A DNA stretch of 64,000 nucleotides from Alphaproteobacteria bacterium (lineage in GTDB: Bacteria; Pseudomonadota; Alphaproteobacteria; Reyranellales; Reyranellaceae): positions 1 through 64,000 of the forward strand of contig JAFKFL010000016.1 of assembly GCA_017308235.1 (NCBI GenBank). Reading direction: 5' to 3'. The translations under genes were made by a program, and so were the position numbers. The notes beneath the pieces are model-generated. The model searched no databases. It was given only the letters and a program-made list of their open reading frames with translations, and was not told the origin of the DNA. Positions 26,729-36,045 of the stretch are shown here, in pieces. Position 1 is the first letter of the stretch; each line of letters begins with the position of its first letter.

Positions 26729-28123
26729 GTGACACCGGGCGCGCGGGTCGCCGCTACCATAGAGCTTCTGGACGAGATCGTCAGCCAGTCCGATCGACCG
26801 GCCGACCTGGTCGCCAACGCCTTCTTTCGCACGCGTCGCTTCATTGGCAGCGGCGATCGCCGGGCCGTGGCCGATCGCGTCTGGGGAATCCTGCGACGTT
26901 ATGGCCAGCTCTCGTGGTGGGTGGATCGGACGCGGGCGGTTCGATCGGCACGGGCCATCGTCGCGGCCGACCTGATGTTGGTCGAAGGGCATGCCTTGCA
27001 CGACATGCAGGCATTGTTCGACGGCGGTCGCTATCGGCCATCGCCGCTTGAAGAGGTGGAGACTCGCGCGCTGCGCCAGATGGAAGGCCATTCGCTCAGC
27101 CATCCCGAGCAGCCGGACTGGGTGCGGCTGAACGTGCAGGAGTGGACGGCACCGCACCTGCGCGAAGCCTACGGCGAGGCGTGGGGCCGCGAGATCGCAG
27201 CGCTCGAGATGCCGGCGCCGGTCGACCTGCGCGTCAATCGCCTGAAGGCGACGATCGAGGACGTGCGCCGCGCCTTGCATCGCGAAGGCATCGAGACCGA
27301 GCCGATGCGCTATGCGCCGCATGGCTTGCGGCTGAAACGCCGGCTCTCCGTCGTCGCGGGCGAGGCCTTCCAGACCGGACTGGTCGAGATCCAGGACGAG
27401 GGCTCGCAGCTCGTGGCGGCGCTGGTCGATGCGCGGCCGGGCGCGCAAGTCGCCGACTATTGCGCCGGCGCCGGCGGCAAGACGCTGGCGATCGCGGCCG
27501 GCATGAACAACAAGGGCCGCGTGGTGGCGATGGATGTGCTGGAGACGCGCCTCGACCGCTCGGCCCAGCGCCTGCGCCGCGCCGGCGCGCACAATGTCGA
27601 GCGCCGCGCGCTCGGCGAGAATGCGAAGTGGCTGAAGCGGCAGAAGGCGAGCTTCGATCGCGTGCTGGTCGACGCGCCCTGCACCGGCACCGGTACGTGG
27701 CGGCGCAATCCCGATGGCCGCTGGACCCTGTCGCCGGAAGATTTGGCAGAGCTCCTGCCCAAGCAGGCCGGCATCCTGGATGCGGCGGCGCGTCTGGTGA
27801 AGCCGGGCGGCAGGCTGATCTACGCGACCTGCTCGGTGCTGCCTGACGAGAACGAGCGCCAGATCGAGGCCTTTCTCGAGCATCATCCTGACTTCGTCCT
27901 CGTGCCCGTCGCTGATCTCTGGCCGGAGGCCGTCGGCACCGAACCGCCGGCCGGCCTCGCGCAGAGCCCGTATCTGCGGCTGTCGCCGCTCCGGCACGGC
28001 ACCGACGGTTTCTTCGCGGCCATTTTGGTCCGCCAATCGCCCCCATCGGATTTGGTGTCGGATGAGGCGCCGGCCGCAGAAGCGCCCGAAGCCGCAGAGG
28101 TCGAAGAGGAGCCCGCGGCATGA
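26729..28123 (+). CDS. RsmB/NOP-family RNA cytosine-C5 methyltransferase
   Basis: 464 residues, GTG start with GAGAGG upstream. An N-terminal NusB-like helical part is followed by the Rossmann methyltransferase: SAM motif VADYCAGAGGKTLAIAAGM, motif IV VLVDAPCTGTGTWRRNP with one catalytic Cys, and motif VI IYATCSVLPDENERQIEAF with the nucleophilic Cys. Methylates C5 of a cytosine in rRNA, likely 16S C967 by analogy to RsmB, though the exact target is not proven by sequence. An acidic Ala/Glu-rich tail extends the C-terminus. The stop overlaps the GNAT start (ATGA). Confidence 0.9.
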   Translation: MTPGARVAATIELLDEIVSQSDRPADLVANAFFRTRRFIGSGDRRAVADRVWGILRRYGQLSWWVDRTRAVRSARAIVAADLMLVEGHALHDMQALFDGGRYRPSPLEEVETRALRQMEGHSLSHPEQPDWVRLNVQEWTAPHLREAYGEAWGREIAALEMPAPVDLRVNRLKATIEDVRRALHREGIETEPMRYAPHGLRLKRRLSVVAGEAFQTGLVEIQDEGSQLVAALVDARPGAQVADYCAGAGGKTLAIAAGMNNKGRVVAMDVLETRLDRSAQRLRRAGAHNVERRALGENAKWLKRQKASFDRVLVDAPCTGTGTWRRNPDGRWTLSPEDLAELLPKQAGILDAAARLVKPGGRLIYATCSVLPDENERQIEAFLEHHPDFVLVPVADLWPEAVGTEPPAGLAQSPYLRLSPLRHGTDGFFAAILVRQSPPSDLVSDEAPAAEAPEAAEVEEEPAA

Positions 28124-28683
28124 TCCGCATCCGCCGCGCCATGCGAGCCGATGCCACGGCGATCGGCCGGGTCCATGTCGAGACCTGGCAGTCGGCCTAT
28201 GCCGGCCTGCTGCCCGACGTGATGCTGGCGCGGATGTCCGACGTCCGGCATTCGGCCATGTGGGCGCACTCGCTGTCGAACCCGCACGAGGCCCGCGGCA
28301 TCTTCGTGGCCGACGACGAGGAGATGGGCGTGGTGGGCTTCGGCAGTTGCGGGCCGGTGCGCGACCCGCCGGAAGACCTCGACGACAAGGACCGCATGGG
28401 TGAGGTCTACCTTCTTTATGTCGAGCCCGACTTCCAGAACCAGGGGCTGGGCCGCCGGCTGCTCGACGCCCTGTTTCGCCAGCTCCGGTCCGACGGCTTC
28501 AACACCGCCGTGTTGTGGATGCTGGCCGAGAACCAGACCCGCTTCTTCTACGAAGGCCTTGGCGGCAGGTTGGTCGGTCAGCGCACCGACACCTTCTCCG
28601 GGGTCGACGTCGACGAGGTGGCCTACGCCTGGGAGGACCTCGAGGCGCCGCTGGTCCGCCGGCGCCTCGCGCCTGATCAATAG
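28120..28683 (+). CDS. GNAT-family N-acetyltransferase
   Basis: 187 residues. GNAT fold with [20 protein letters not shown] at the N-terminus and the acetyl-CoA binding motif [21 protein letters not shown]. Later [18 protein letters not shown] is also typical. Acceptor unknown. It overlaps the preceding methyltransferase by four bases and is 89 bases before guaA, probably in the same transcription unit as the methyltransferase. Confidence 0.9.
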   Translation: MIRIRRAMRADATAIGRVHVETWQSAYAGLLPDVMLARMSDVRHSAMWAHSLSNPHEARGIFVADDEEMGVVGFGSCGPVRDPPEDLDDKDRMGEVYLLYVEPDFQNQGLGRRLLDALFRQLRSDGFNTAVLWMLAENQTRFFYEGLGGRLVGQRTDTFSGVDVDEVAYAWEDLEAPLVRRRLAPDQ

Positions 28684-28772
28684 ACCGTGCCTCGCGCCTT
28701 GATCCAGATTGTGCCGATCTAGATTGCTGCGATCCACATTGCGGTGGCCCACAGGCTCGCTTATATCGCGCC

Positions 28773-30332
28773 ATGACCGACCGCTCTGACCGCCTGCTGA
28801 TCGTTGATTTCGGTTCCCAAGTCACCCAGTTGATTGCCCGGCGCGTGAGAGAGGCCGGGGTGTACTGCGAAATCCACCCCTTCCAGTCGGTTGACGCTGA
28901 CAAGATCAAAGCTTTCGATGCCAAGGGCATCATCTTGTCAGGCGGCCCGGCTTCGGTGATCGAAGGCGAGGCGCCTTCTGCCAATCCTGCGATTTTCACC
29001 GCCAAAGTGCCTGTCTTGGGCATCTGCTACGGCGAGCAGACCATGGCGCACCAGCTCGGCGGCGCGGTCGAGAGCGGCCACCACCGCGAATTCGGCCGGG
29101 CCGAGATCGAGGTCAAGGCCAAGTCCGCCCTGTTCGACGGTGTCTGGCAGCCCGGCGACCGCAGGCAGGTCTGGATGAGCCACGGCGATCGCGTAACGCG
29201 GCTGCCGGCCGGCTTCTCGGTCATCGCCACCAGCGACAACGCGCCGTTCGCCGCCATCTCCGACGAGAAGCGGCGCTACTACGCCGTCCAGTTCCACCCC
29301 GAGGTGATGCATACGCCCGACGGCGCCCGGCTGCTGCGCAACTTTGCGCTGAACATCGCAGGGTGCGCCGGCGACTGGACCATGGCGGCCTTCCGCGAAC
29401 GCGCCATCGCCGAGGTGCGCGCCCGAGTCGGCAAGGGCAAGGTGATCTGCGGCCTGAGCGGCGGCGTCGACTCCTCGGTCGTGGCCGTGCTGCTGCACGA
29501 GGCGATCGGCGACCAGCTCCAGTGCGTGTTCGTTGACCACGGCCTCCTGCGGCAGGGCGAGGCGGAGCAGGTCGTGTCGCTGTTCCGTGATCACTACAAC
29601 ATCCCGCTGGTCCACGCCGACGCGTCGGAGCAGTTCCTCGGCTCGCTGAAGGGCGTCACCGATCCGGAGAAGAAGCGCAAGACGATCGGCGCGCTGTTCA
29701 TCGACGTCTTCGAAAAGGAGGCGAAGAAGATCGGCGGCGCGGACTTCCTGGCGCAAGGCACGCTCTATCCCGACGTGATCGAATCGGTCTCTTTCACCGG
29801 CGGCCCATCGGTCACGATCAAGAGCCATCACAATGTCGGCGGCCTGCCCGAGCGCATGCATATGAAGCTGGTCGAGCCGTTGCGCGAGCTCTTCAAGGAC
29901 GAGGTGAGGGCGCTTGGCCGCGAGCTCGGCCTGCCGGCCGATCTCGTGAACCGCCATCCGTTTCCCGGCCCGGGCCTCGCCATCCGCATCCCGGGCGACA
30001 TCACGAAGGAGAAGCTCGACCTTCTGCGCAAGGTCGACGCCGTCTATCTCGACGAGATCCGCAAGTCAGGCCTCTACGACGAGATCTGGCAGGCCTTCGC
30101 CGTGCTGCTGCCGGTGCGCACCGTGGGCGTGATGGGCGACGGCCGCACCTACGACCAGGCCTGCGCGCTGCGCGCCGTCACCTCGACCGACGGCATGACC
30201 GCCGACTACTACCCGTTCGACCACGCCTTCCTCGGCCGTGTTGCGGCCCGCATCATCAACGAGGTGCCGGGCATCAACCGCGTCACCTACGACATCACCA
30301 GCAAGCCGCCGGGCACGATCGAGTGGGAGTGA
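28773..30332 (+). CDS. guaA: GMP synthase (glutamine-hydrolysing)
   Basis: 519 residues. N-terminal class I glutamine amidotransferase with the catalytic Cys in [20 protein letters not shown] and His/Glu in [12 protein letters not shown], then the ATP-pyrophosphatase domain with the P-loop [20 protein letters not shown], and the C-terminal dimerisation domain ending PPGTIEWE. It converts XMP, glutamine and ATP to GMP. The gene is intact. Its 3' end is a known attachment site for genomic islands in other bacteria, and foreign DNA begins directly behind it here. Four other places in this window contain short stretches similar to parts of it. Confidence 0.97.
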   Translation: MTDRSDRLLIVDFGSQVTQLIARRVREAGVYCEIHPFQSVDADKIKAFDAKGIILSGGPASVIEGEAPSANPAIFTAKVPVLGICYGEQTMAHQLGGAVESGHHREFGRAEIEVKAKSALFDGVWQPGDRRQVWMSHGDRVTRLPAGFSVIATSDNAPFAAISDEKRRYYAVQFHPEVMHTPDGARLLRNFALNIAGCAGDWTMAAFRERAIAEVRARVGKGKVICGLSGGVDSSVVAVLLHEAIGDQLQCVFVDHGLLRQGEAEQVVSLFRDHYNIPLVHADASEQFLGSLKGVTDPEKKRKTIGALFIDVFEKEAKKIGGADFLAQGTLYPDVIESVSFTGGPSVTIKSHHNVGGLPERMHMKLVEPLRELFKDEVRALGRELGLPADLVNRHPFPGPGLAIRIPGDITKEKLDLLRKVDAVYLDEIRKSGLYDEIWQAFAVLLPVRTVGVMGDGRTYDQACALRAVTSTDGMTADYYPFDHAFLGRVAARIINEVPGINRVTYDITSKPPGTIEWE

Positions 30333-30388
30333 GCCGGACCTTCGAATTCTACCTATGGTTGTAATGCTGCCCGGAAAAGACGCTAAAT

Positions 30389-30418
30389 ATATTGCTATGC
30401 GATATATTGGCATGCGAT
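30389..30418 (+). repeat. Tandem 15-base direct repeats before the Argonaute operon
   Basis: ATATTGCTATGCGAT is immediately followed by ATATTGGCATGCGAT (two mismatches). The pair is AT-rich, lies 57 bases after the guaA stop and about 30 bases before the start of the SIR2-APAZ gene, and so may be an operator or part of the promoter. It could also be an integration scar. Confidence 0.55.
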
Positions 30419-30448
30419 GAGCCAGTAGGTGTTCAATCCGGGTTAGGA

Positions 30449-33250
30449 ATGCGCTCTCCGACGACACTCGCGGCCACGCCCCACGTCCTCCGGACGGCAA
30501 CGACCGGTAGACTGCGTTCGACCCTTATGGATGGTCGCAGCCCGGTCTTGCTGATCGGCGCCGGCGCTTCGGTTACCTCGGGCATACCTGCCGCCGGTGC
30601 TACGGTCGAGCGCGTCGCGCGCTGGGCATGGTGTAAGGAGAATGGTCGACACCCTGACGATATCACCATTCGGCGGTCCGACTACTGGCCGTGGTTAAGT
30701 GGCCGAAAGTGGTTCCAATCCGACGTGCCTCTCGCGGAACTCTACCCGGCTGCTATCGACGACTTGCTTGGCGTCAAGACGGACCGGCGAGAGTTCTTCG
30801 AGAAACTGATTAATCCCGTGAATGTCCCGCCGTCCCGTGGTTACGGAGCGCTAACCCAGGTCCTACACCAAGGTTGGATCTCAACGGTACTCACGCCGAA
30901 TTTCGACAAATGTCTCGCGCGAGCGGCAGTCTTGCACAATCGGCCACACCGCCTCGTAACCATCGCGACACCGGCCGACTACGTAATGTTCAATACGGCT
31001 CCGCACGACCCGCAGCTCATCTTTCTGCATGGTTCGGTGAGCCATTACACGGACAAGAATCTGACTAGTGAGGTGCAAGCACTTGATCCCGCGCTCGTGG
31101 GAATGCTGCGGCCTCTGCTGCGCGATCATCCTGTTATCGTGGTCGGGTATCGCGGCGCAGAGGCGTCCGTCATGCAGGACCTGTTCCTGTCTGGCTCAAC
31201 GCCGAATGGCTTTTTGCATGGTGTGTACTGGTGCGTCTTGCAGAGCGAGCAGTCCGCTAACCTACCGCCACTGGTGTTGCAGTTCGCTGAAGCTATCGGG
31301 AGCAACTTCCAACTGGTGCCGATTAACGGATTCGATGACCTCTTCGAGAAAGACCTTCTCGCCAGCATGACGGCCGCTGGCGTGCCACCCACTCGGCGTC
31401 CCTCAGGCCACAGTGCAGGAGGAATGCCTGCGGACATGCGTCCACTCGAAGGATATTCGATTGCCGGCTTGGAGCAGCCGCTCCTGCAGGCTCGCTTGGC
31501 ACAATACGCAAAACGTACCGACCTGTGGACCCCTGCGGTTGTTGATGCGGCTTGGGTTGAAGGAATGATGGACCGGCTGGACTTAGTGCGCCCAGCGGGG
31601 GAGGCCGAAGTGCCCACATTGGCAGGGTGGCTGCTGTTCGCCGACAATCCCTCCGTGCAGTTCGTGCACGCGCGCGTGGAGTTCGAGGCGGTAGGTCCTG
31701 CACACTGGCTTAAGGATCGCTTCGGCACGGATATTGACCTGGAGGTCGCGCCGGGCGGAGGTGACGCTACCGTACGCCGAACTATTACTGGGAACCTGTG
31801 GACTCAGCTCGACGCGCTTACGGACTTGCTAGCCCTTGTCAACTTCCAGTTCCGACTCAAGGCGGAGGTTTCCAAAACGGTCAATGCGTATAACGCCTTG
31901 GCCCTTAAGGAAATGCTAGTCAACGCCATCGTCCACCGCGACTACGACCGCGAGGAGCCGATTGTCATCCGAGTAGCGCCGCGATCGGTTACTGTGAAGA
32001 GCCCGGGTGGAATTACCGCCGAAATTGCCGCGCAGGTTGGCAACCAGTCCTTTCAGGAGGCAATTACCGAGCATCGCGGAGTGATCAAGGGTTACCGCAA
32101 TCCCGCCATTTCCGACCTGTTCTACGGCGGTGGTCAAATGGACCGCGCCGGGTCGGGCCTATCGGACATGGTGCTACTCACCCTCAACAACAATGCCAAT
32201 GTTGTTTTCGGGCCGGCCGATGATAATCGCTACTTCATCGTCACCGTTGAAGCGCGCCCAGAAGCAGTAGACGAGATCACCAATACTGCACTGCCAACGG
32301 CCGAGGAGACGGTTCGGTATTCGTCGAATCTACTGCCGATCGAGGTGATACCCCAGAAGGTTTGGCATACCGGTACCACCGCGGAATCAAATCGAAGTTT
32401 TTACAGCAAGGCGGGAGACTTGGCAGTTCCACCCGGGCACGTTGCCGGCGGACGGTTTTATTCGCTTTACGATTTGGAGGGGCTGGCCGAAGCAATGGTG
32501 ACGCCCTTTGACCCGGGCGACATTGAGCCCATGGAGATGAACGAACTGCTTGGCCGCCCAGGCGGCGAAGCCATCTTTCTCAAGCTCATGCATAACCAAC
32601 TCTTCCAGCATTTGCGGAAGCGCGGATTGCAAGTTGAGTACGACCGCCGGCGGGCCTATTTCGCGCGCGGTGAGGAACCGGAACGCCGGCTTAGCTATCA
32701 GGGGAGGTTGCGCAAGGCCACGCGGACGGTGGTGAAAGCACGGATGCGCCGTGACGGCAGTGATGTGCTCTACTACGAGCACAAAGCGGTGACATTTTCG
32801 GTGATGCGGTTCGGCGCGGACTGGGCAGTTGTCTTGACGCCCGGCTATGCTTTCACGCGGGACGGCGTGCAGAAGCCGATTAGTCGAGAGCGCACCAATT
32901 CACTCTCGACGCGCCGGGCCGCCCGGGATTTCAACCCTACGGTGTTACAGGACGTCTCTTTCTGGATTGCAGTGCTCTCTGGAGAAGCGGATGGTTTGTT
33001 TGCATTGGAAAGTGATGGCGAACTAACTCGCTTCGCTCCAAGCATCATACTGTCTCATCGCCCGCCAACTGTTTCGTTCAATGTTTCGGCCTTCCAAGAG
33101 AGTGCGCATTTCGAAAGCGAAATCGAGAAAGGCTTGCGTCGTCTGGATGTGGAACTCGAAGAGTTGGCGCTTGATCCAGAGGAGGAAATCGACCCCCAGA
33201 AGGACGATCCGCCAGAGGAGGATGAGCCGGAGACAGACGATGACAATTGA
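30449..33250 (+). CDS. SIR2 - RecG-C-like - APAZ effector of a short Argonaute system
   Basis: 933 residues. Residues 30-310 form a SIR2-like domain: PVLLIGAGASVTSGIP (NAD-binding GAGAS at 37-41), STVLTPNFDK (Asn151, Asp153) and LIFLHGSVSH (catalytic-type His194). Residues 335-605 resemble the part of Schlafen/AlbA-RecG-like proteins containing PTLAGWLLF and the HATPase_c_4 module: LKEMLVNAIVHRDY, SPGGI, YRNPAISDLF, GGQMDRAGSGLSDM. The last 300 residues match the placement of an APAZ region that binds a short Argonaute, with an acidic tail. In such systems guide-directed target recognition triggers the effector; a SIR2 domain would degrade NAD and stop growth. The start is uncertain: this ATG is 31 residues before the core; one at 30527 is also possible. 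It overlaps the pAgo gene by 11 bases. Confidence 0.85.
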   Translation: MRSPTTLAATPHVLRTATTGRLRSTLMDGRSPVLLIGAGASVTSGIPAAGATVERVARWAWCKENGRHPDDITIRRSDYWPWLSGRKWFQSDVPLAELYPAAIDDLLGVKTDRREFFEKLINPVNVPPSRGYGALTQVLHQGWISTVLTPNFDKCLARAAVLHNRPHRLVTIATPADYVMFNTAPHDPQLIFLHGSVSHYTDKNLTSEVQALDPALVGMLRPLLRDHPVIVVGYRGAEASVMQDLFLSGSTPNGFLHGVYWCVLQSEQSANLPPLVLQFAEAIGSNFQLVPINGFDDLFEKDLLASMTAAGVPPTRRPSGHSAGGMPADMRPLEGYSIAGLEQPLLQARLAQYAKRTDLWTPAVVDAAWVEGMMDRLDLVRPAGEAEVPTLAGWLLFADNPSVQFVHARVEFEAVGPAHWLKDRFGTDIDLEVAPGGGDATVRRTITGNLWTQLDALTDLLALVNFQFRLKAEVSKTVNAYNALALKEMLVNAIVHRDYDREEPIVIRVAPRSVTVKSPGGITAEIAAQVGNQSFQEAITEHRGVIKGYRNPAISDLFYGGGQMDRAGSGLSDMVLLTLNNNANVVFGPADDNRYFIVTVEARPEAVDEITNTALPTAEETVRYSSNLLPIEVIPQKVWHTGTTAESNRSFYSKAGDLAVPPGHVAGGRFYSLYDLEGLAEAMVTPFDPGDIEPMEMNELLGRPGGEAIFLKLMHNQLFQHLRKRGLQVEYDRRRAYFARGEEPERRLSYQGRLRKATRTVVKARMRRDGSDVLYYEHKAVTFSVMRFGADWAVVLTPGYAFTRDGVQKPISRERTNSLSTRRAARDFNPTVLQDVSFWIAVLSGEADGLFALESDGELTRFAPSIILSHRPPTVSFNVSAFQESAHFESEIEKGLRRLDVELEELALDPEEEIDPQKDDPPEEDEPETDDDN

Positions 33251-34730
33251 ACTCTCGATCCAAGAAATCGCTCCTCCCCGTCTTCAGTTCGGTGGCGCAA
33301 GCACACACAGTGATCCCAAGGCAGGTTTGTTGGCCGCCGGTCCCTTTGATCTGCGTTTCGGGTCGGCGCGCAAGGACACCGTTCACGTAGGTCTAATCGG
33401 GCCGACGGCACAGCTGGAGGCCGCGCGCCAATGGCTGATTCGATGCATTCACGAGATTCCAACATTTGGCGATCCGAGCCTATTACGTAAGCCATTTCCC
33501 GGATTCTCAGAGGTTTTTCACAAGTCACTTGTCCAGCCCGAGACCTCAGCGATCGGATTCTCGGACGAAGAGGTGGCGCGCGCATTGGAGGGCGACGCTT
33601 ACTCGGCCTTTCAACGTATCGTCGACCTATATGGCGCGGCGCATGGCCGGCTCGCATCCCGTGATCTAAACCGTCCGGATGTAGTGCTGATCTGCATTCC
33701 AGATGCGGTGCTGACGAAGGTGAGAATAGTAGAGCGAAAGGCAACAGAGGCTGAGCGACGTCGCGCCAAAGAGCTGGAGCGCATGCGCCGGAGCAACCAA
33801 CTCGATCTTTTCGATACGTTGGACGAAGTAGAGGAAACGCCGGAAGATTTTCTTAAGCGCGATTTGCGCCTTGCGCTCAAAGCTCAGGCCTTGCGCAACC
33901 GTCTGCCGATACAGCTGGCCACTGATGCGCTGCTGAGCGACGCAGCGAGTAATCAGGATCCGGCGACCCGAGCTTGGAACTTCTCTGTCGGTCTATACTA
34001 CAAGGCGGGAGGGGTTCCTTGGCGGCTGCCACAGAGTGGCCCGGATACGTGCTTTGTGGGCATTAGCTTCCATCACCTTCGTACAACGCAGCGCGCGCTA
34101 GTACGCTCGAGCCTGGCGCAGGCTTTCTCGAGTGACGGTGAGGGGTTTGCGATCCGTGGCGAGGGAGTGCCAATTGACGCCGACCAAGGCCGCAATGTGC
34201 ATCTCTCGGAGCAGCAGGCAATAGGGCTGGCCCAGAAGCTGCTCGCCGAATACGAGCTTCGGACTGGTGGCAGGCCACTGCGTGTCGTGCTGCACAAAAC
34301 TTCCTTCTTCGATGCCGCCGAGCAGGCTGGGTTTGGAACTGCGCTGAAGGAAATTCCGATCGTATCTATGGTGACATTGGTCCCCAGCCAGTTTCGTCTC
34401 CTGCGCTATGGATCATATCCTCCGAAGGTCGGGACAGTTTGTACGATCGGACAGGACCGGTCGTTTCTGTTTACCTCAGGTTTCATGCCAGAACTGGAGA
34501 CCTACCCCGGTCCGCACGTGCCTCAACCCTTCGAGGTAAGATGCATCGGTCCCGAGGGCGCAATTGCTGCGGCGCAGGATGTCCTCAACCTCACTCGCAT
34601 GAACTGGAACACGGCGGATATACGGGGAAAATGGCCTGTCTCGCTGTCCTTCGCGCGGCGGGTAGGCGGGATTCTGGATGAGTACGGTGACAAGGAACAG
34701 AATGAAACATCGTTTCGGTATTTCGTGTAG
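33240..34730 (+). CDS. Short prokaryotic Argonaute (MID-PIWI, inactive)
   Basis: 496 residues, the size of short pAgos lacking N and PAZ domains. The N-terminal half is MID-like; the PIWI half starts at FSVGLYYKAGGVPWRLP and has CFVGISFHH, where Ser276 replaces the first catalytic Asp of slicing Argonautes, then VLHKTSFFDAAE, LLRYGSYPPKVGTVC and a typical C-terminus LTRMNWNTADIRGKWPVSLS. It should bind a nucleic-acid guide and target but not cut. The ATG lies 11 bases inside the end of the SIR2-APAZ gene, so the two proteins are made together and probably form a heterodimer, as in known short Argonaute-APAZ pairs. A basic-acidic insert at 165-205 (EAERRRAKELERMRR) is unusual. Confidence 0.88.
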   Translation: MTIELSIQEIAPPRLQFGGASTHSDPKAGLLAAGPFDLRFGSARKDTVHVGLIGPTAQLEAARQWLIRCIHEIPTFGDPSLLRKPFPGFSEVFHKSLVQPETSAIGFSDEEVARALEGDAYSAFQRIVDLYGAAHGRLASRDLNRPDVVLICIPDAVLTKVRIVERKATEAERRRAKELERMRRSNQLDLFDTLDEVEETPEDFLKRDLRLALKAQALRNRLPIQLATDALLSDAASNQDPATRAWNFSVGLYYKAGGVPWRLPQSGPDTCFVGISFHHLRTTQRALVRSSLAQAFSSDGEGFAIRGEGVPIDADQGRNVHLSEQQAIGLAQKLLAEYELRTGGRPLRVVLHKTSFFDAAEQAGFGTALKEIPIVSMVTLVPSQFRLLRYGSYPPKVGTVCTIGQDRSFLFTSGFMPELETYPGPHVPQPFEVRCIGPEGAIAAAQDVLNLTRMNWNTADIRGKWPVSLSFARRVGGILDEYGDKEQNETSFRYFV

Positions 34731-34887
34731 TCGGAACCCTTTCCGCAAAGGCCCGCCCAAGAACGCTATTGGAGTGCTTAGCAACAGTGTTTTTGTGCGG
34801 ACTTGGCTCAGCCACCAGGCGTGATCAAGTGTGATAGGAAACGACGACGATAGCCCAAGTGAGGCTAATCGCTGATAAGCGGGGGCT

Positions 34888-35526
34888 ATGTTGGGCGAGC
34901 ATAGAAGCAAAACTGAAAGAAGGCAGTCGTCTATCGCTGCCGCTGCGGGGCGCCTTTTTCGTGCCTATGAGCGTCACTCTCAGCGTCCAGGAATTGACAC
35001 GCTCTTTGATACCTTAACCGCGATGCACAGTCTGAATGACAGGCTTCGGAGCGAGGTCGATTGTGACTTCCATCAAATTGATGAGTTCGTAGCACTCAAG
35101 GCGCTTCGCAACTTCGCCCACCATCAGGAGGAGATACTCGCCAACGTGCGCATAATCCCGACGCCCGCTATTAGCGACCTCGCTTTCCTCTGTGTCGTCC
35201 GGCGCGATCAGATCGAGTGTGCAATAGAGAACGTCGACAAACGGTGGCGTGCGAGTACGCGGGCTACTTGCAAAGACAAGTTCCATTGGTATGGCGAAGC
35301 GGTGAATATCAATCCATGCCTCTTTAACTTCATGGTTCTCGCTTATGAGTTGCTGATCGAACTCAAGGTATTGCTGCCGAAAGACGCCATAGCGTCCTTC
35401 GAAGAGTCTTACCGGTTTGAGGCGAAGCATGGCCTCTCACACTTAGTGGATGGGCACTTGGCATCGCATGCAGGAGAAGTGGATGCTGTTCTAGCAGCAG
35501 TGGCCGCTGACCTACCGGAGCCATAG
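34888..35526 (+). CDS. Hypothetical protein with HEPN-like motif
   Basis: 212 residues, mainly helical, not assigned to a family. It contains FVALKALRNFAHHQEEILAN; the RNFAHH part fits the R-x4-H motif of HEPN RNases. Preceded by GGGGGC and a spacing that could allow translation from the ATG; 157 bases separate it from the pAgo stop, so it may have its own promoter or belong to the same transcript. A third component of the Argonaute system is possible but speculative. The other Cys/His residues are not in a recognisable pattern. Confidence 0.5.
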   Translation: MLGEHRSKTERRQSSIAAAAGRLFRAYERHSQRPGIDTLFDTLTAMHSLNDRLRSEVDCDFHQIDEFVALKALRNFAHHQEEILANVRIIPTPAISDLAFLCVVRRDQIECAIENVDKRWRASTRATCKDKFHWYGEAVNINPCLFNFMVLAYELLIELKVLLPKDAIASFEESYRFEAKHGLSHLVDGHLASHAGEVDAVLAAVAADLPEP

Positions 35527-35631
35527 TGAGGTTAACAGCATTTTCCTGTCGCTGGCGAATTGAGAGTCATTGGACGGTGTCACAAGGCGAAGCATGATTC
35601 TGTGCTTCGCTACGGGAGCCTCGTACGATCC

Positions 35632-36000
35632 ATGAAAGAGAACAGCATACGACGAGCGGTGCGCGAGGGGCGGGCAGCACTTGGGACCGGGCTAAAAGAG
35701 TTCGCGTCGCGCGGGGTGCCGTGGATCATCGAGGCCGCGGGCTTCGACTACTGCATGATCGACCACGAGCACGGCGCCTTCGACCTCGAGACGATCGCAG
35801 ATCTCGCTGGATGGTTCCAGGCCACCAACGTCTCGGCGATCGTGCGGATCCACAAGTCCTTCACGCATCTTGTCCCGGCGATCCTCGATCAGGGGATCAT
35901 GGGCATCCAGGTCTCGGACGTCGACACCGTCGAGGAGGCGCGCGCCTCGGCGTCCAGGGCACGGAGCACGTTGCGGGGACGATGCGCGCACGCCGACCTA
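35632..36000 (+). pseudogene. Decayed HpcH/HpaI aldolase copy with internal deletion
   Basis: The first 105 codons are nearly the same as the intact aldolase at 46226 (MKENSIRRAVREGRAALGTG, DYCMIDHEHGAFDLETIADL). At 35940-35946 the sequence jumps from the position equal to 46540 to that equal to 46781, where the intact gene has the 7-base repeat GCGCGCC at both ends. This removes 241 bases and shifts the frame, after which LGVQGTEHVAGTMRARR still recalls LGVHLQLEHPTFKSAVRR. About 25 bases of the upstream sequence are also shared (GGGAGCCTC). The gene is dead. The end of homology, near 36000, is approximate. Confidence 0.8.
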
Positions 36001-36045
36001 GCAATGCCACTTCGCTTCAGCTCGGCCCACGCGACCGAGCGCCCC

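Noticed and set aside
28938-29957. Minus-strand open frame inside guaA
   Set aside because: Antisense to the conserved GMP synthase; no recognised domain.
34591-34910. Minus-strand frames at the end of the pAgo gene
   Set aside because: They are shadows of the PIWI coding sequence without any recognisable feature.
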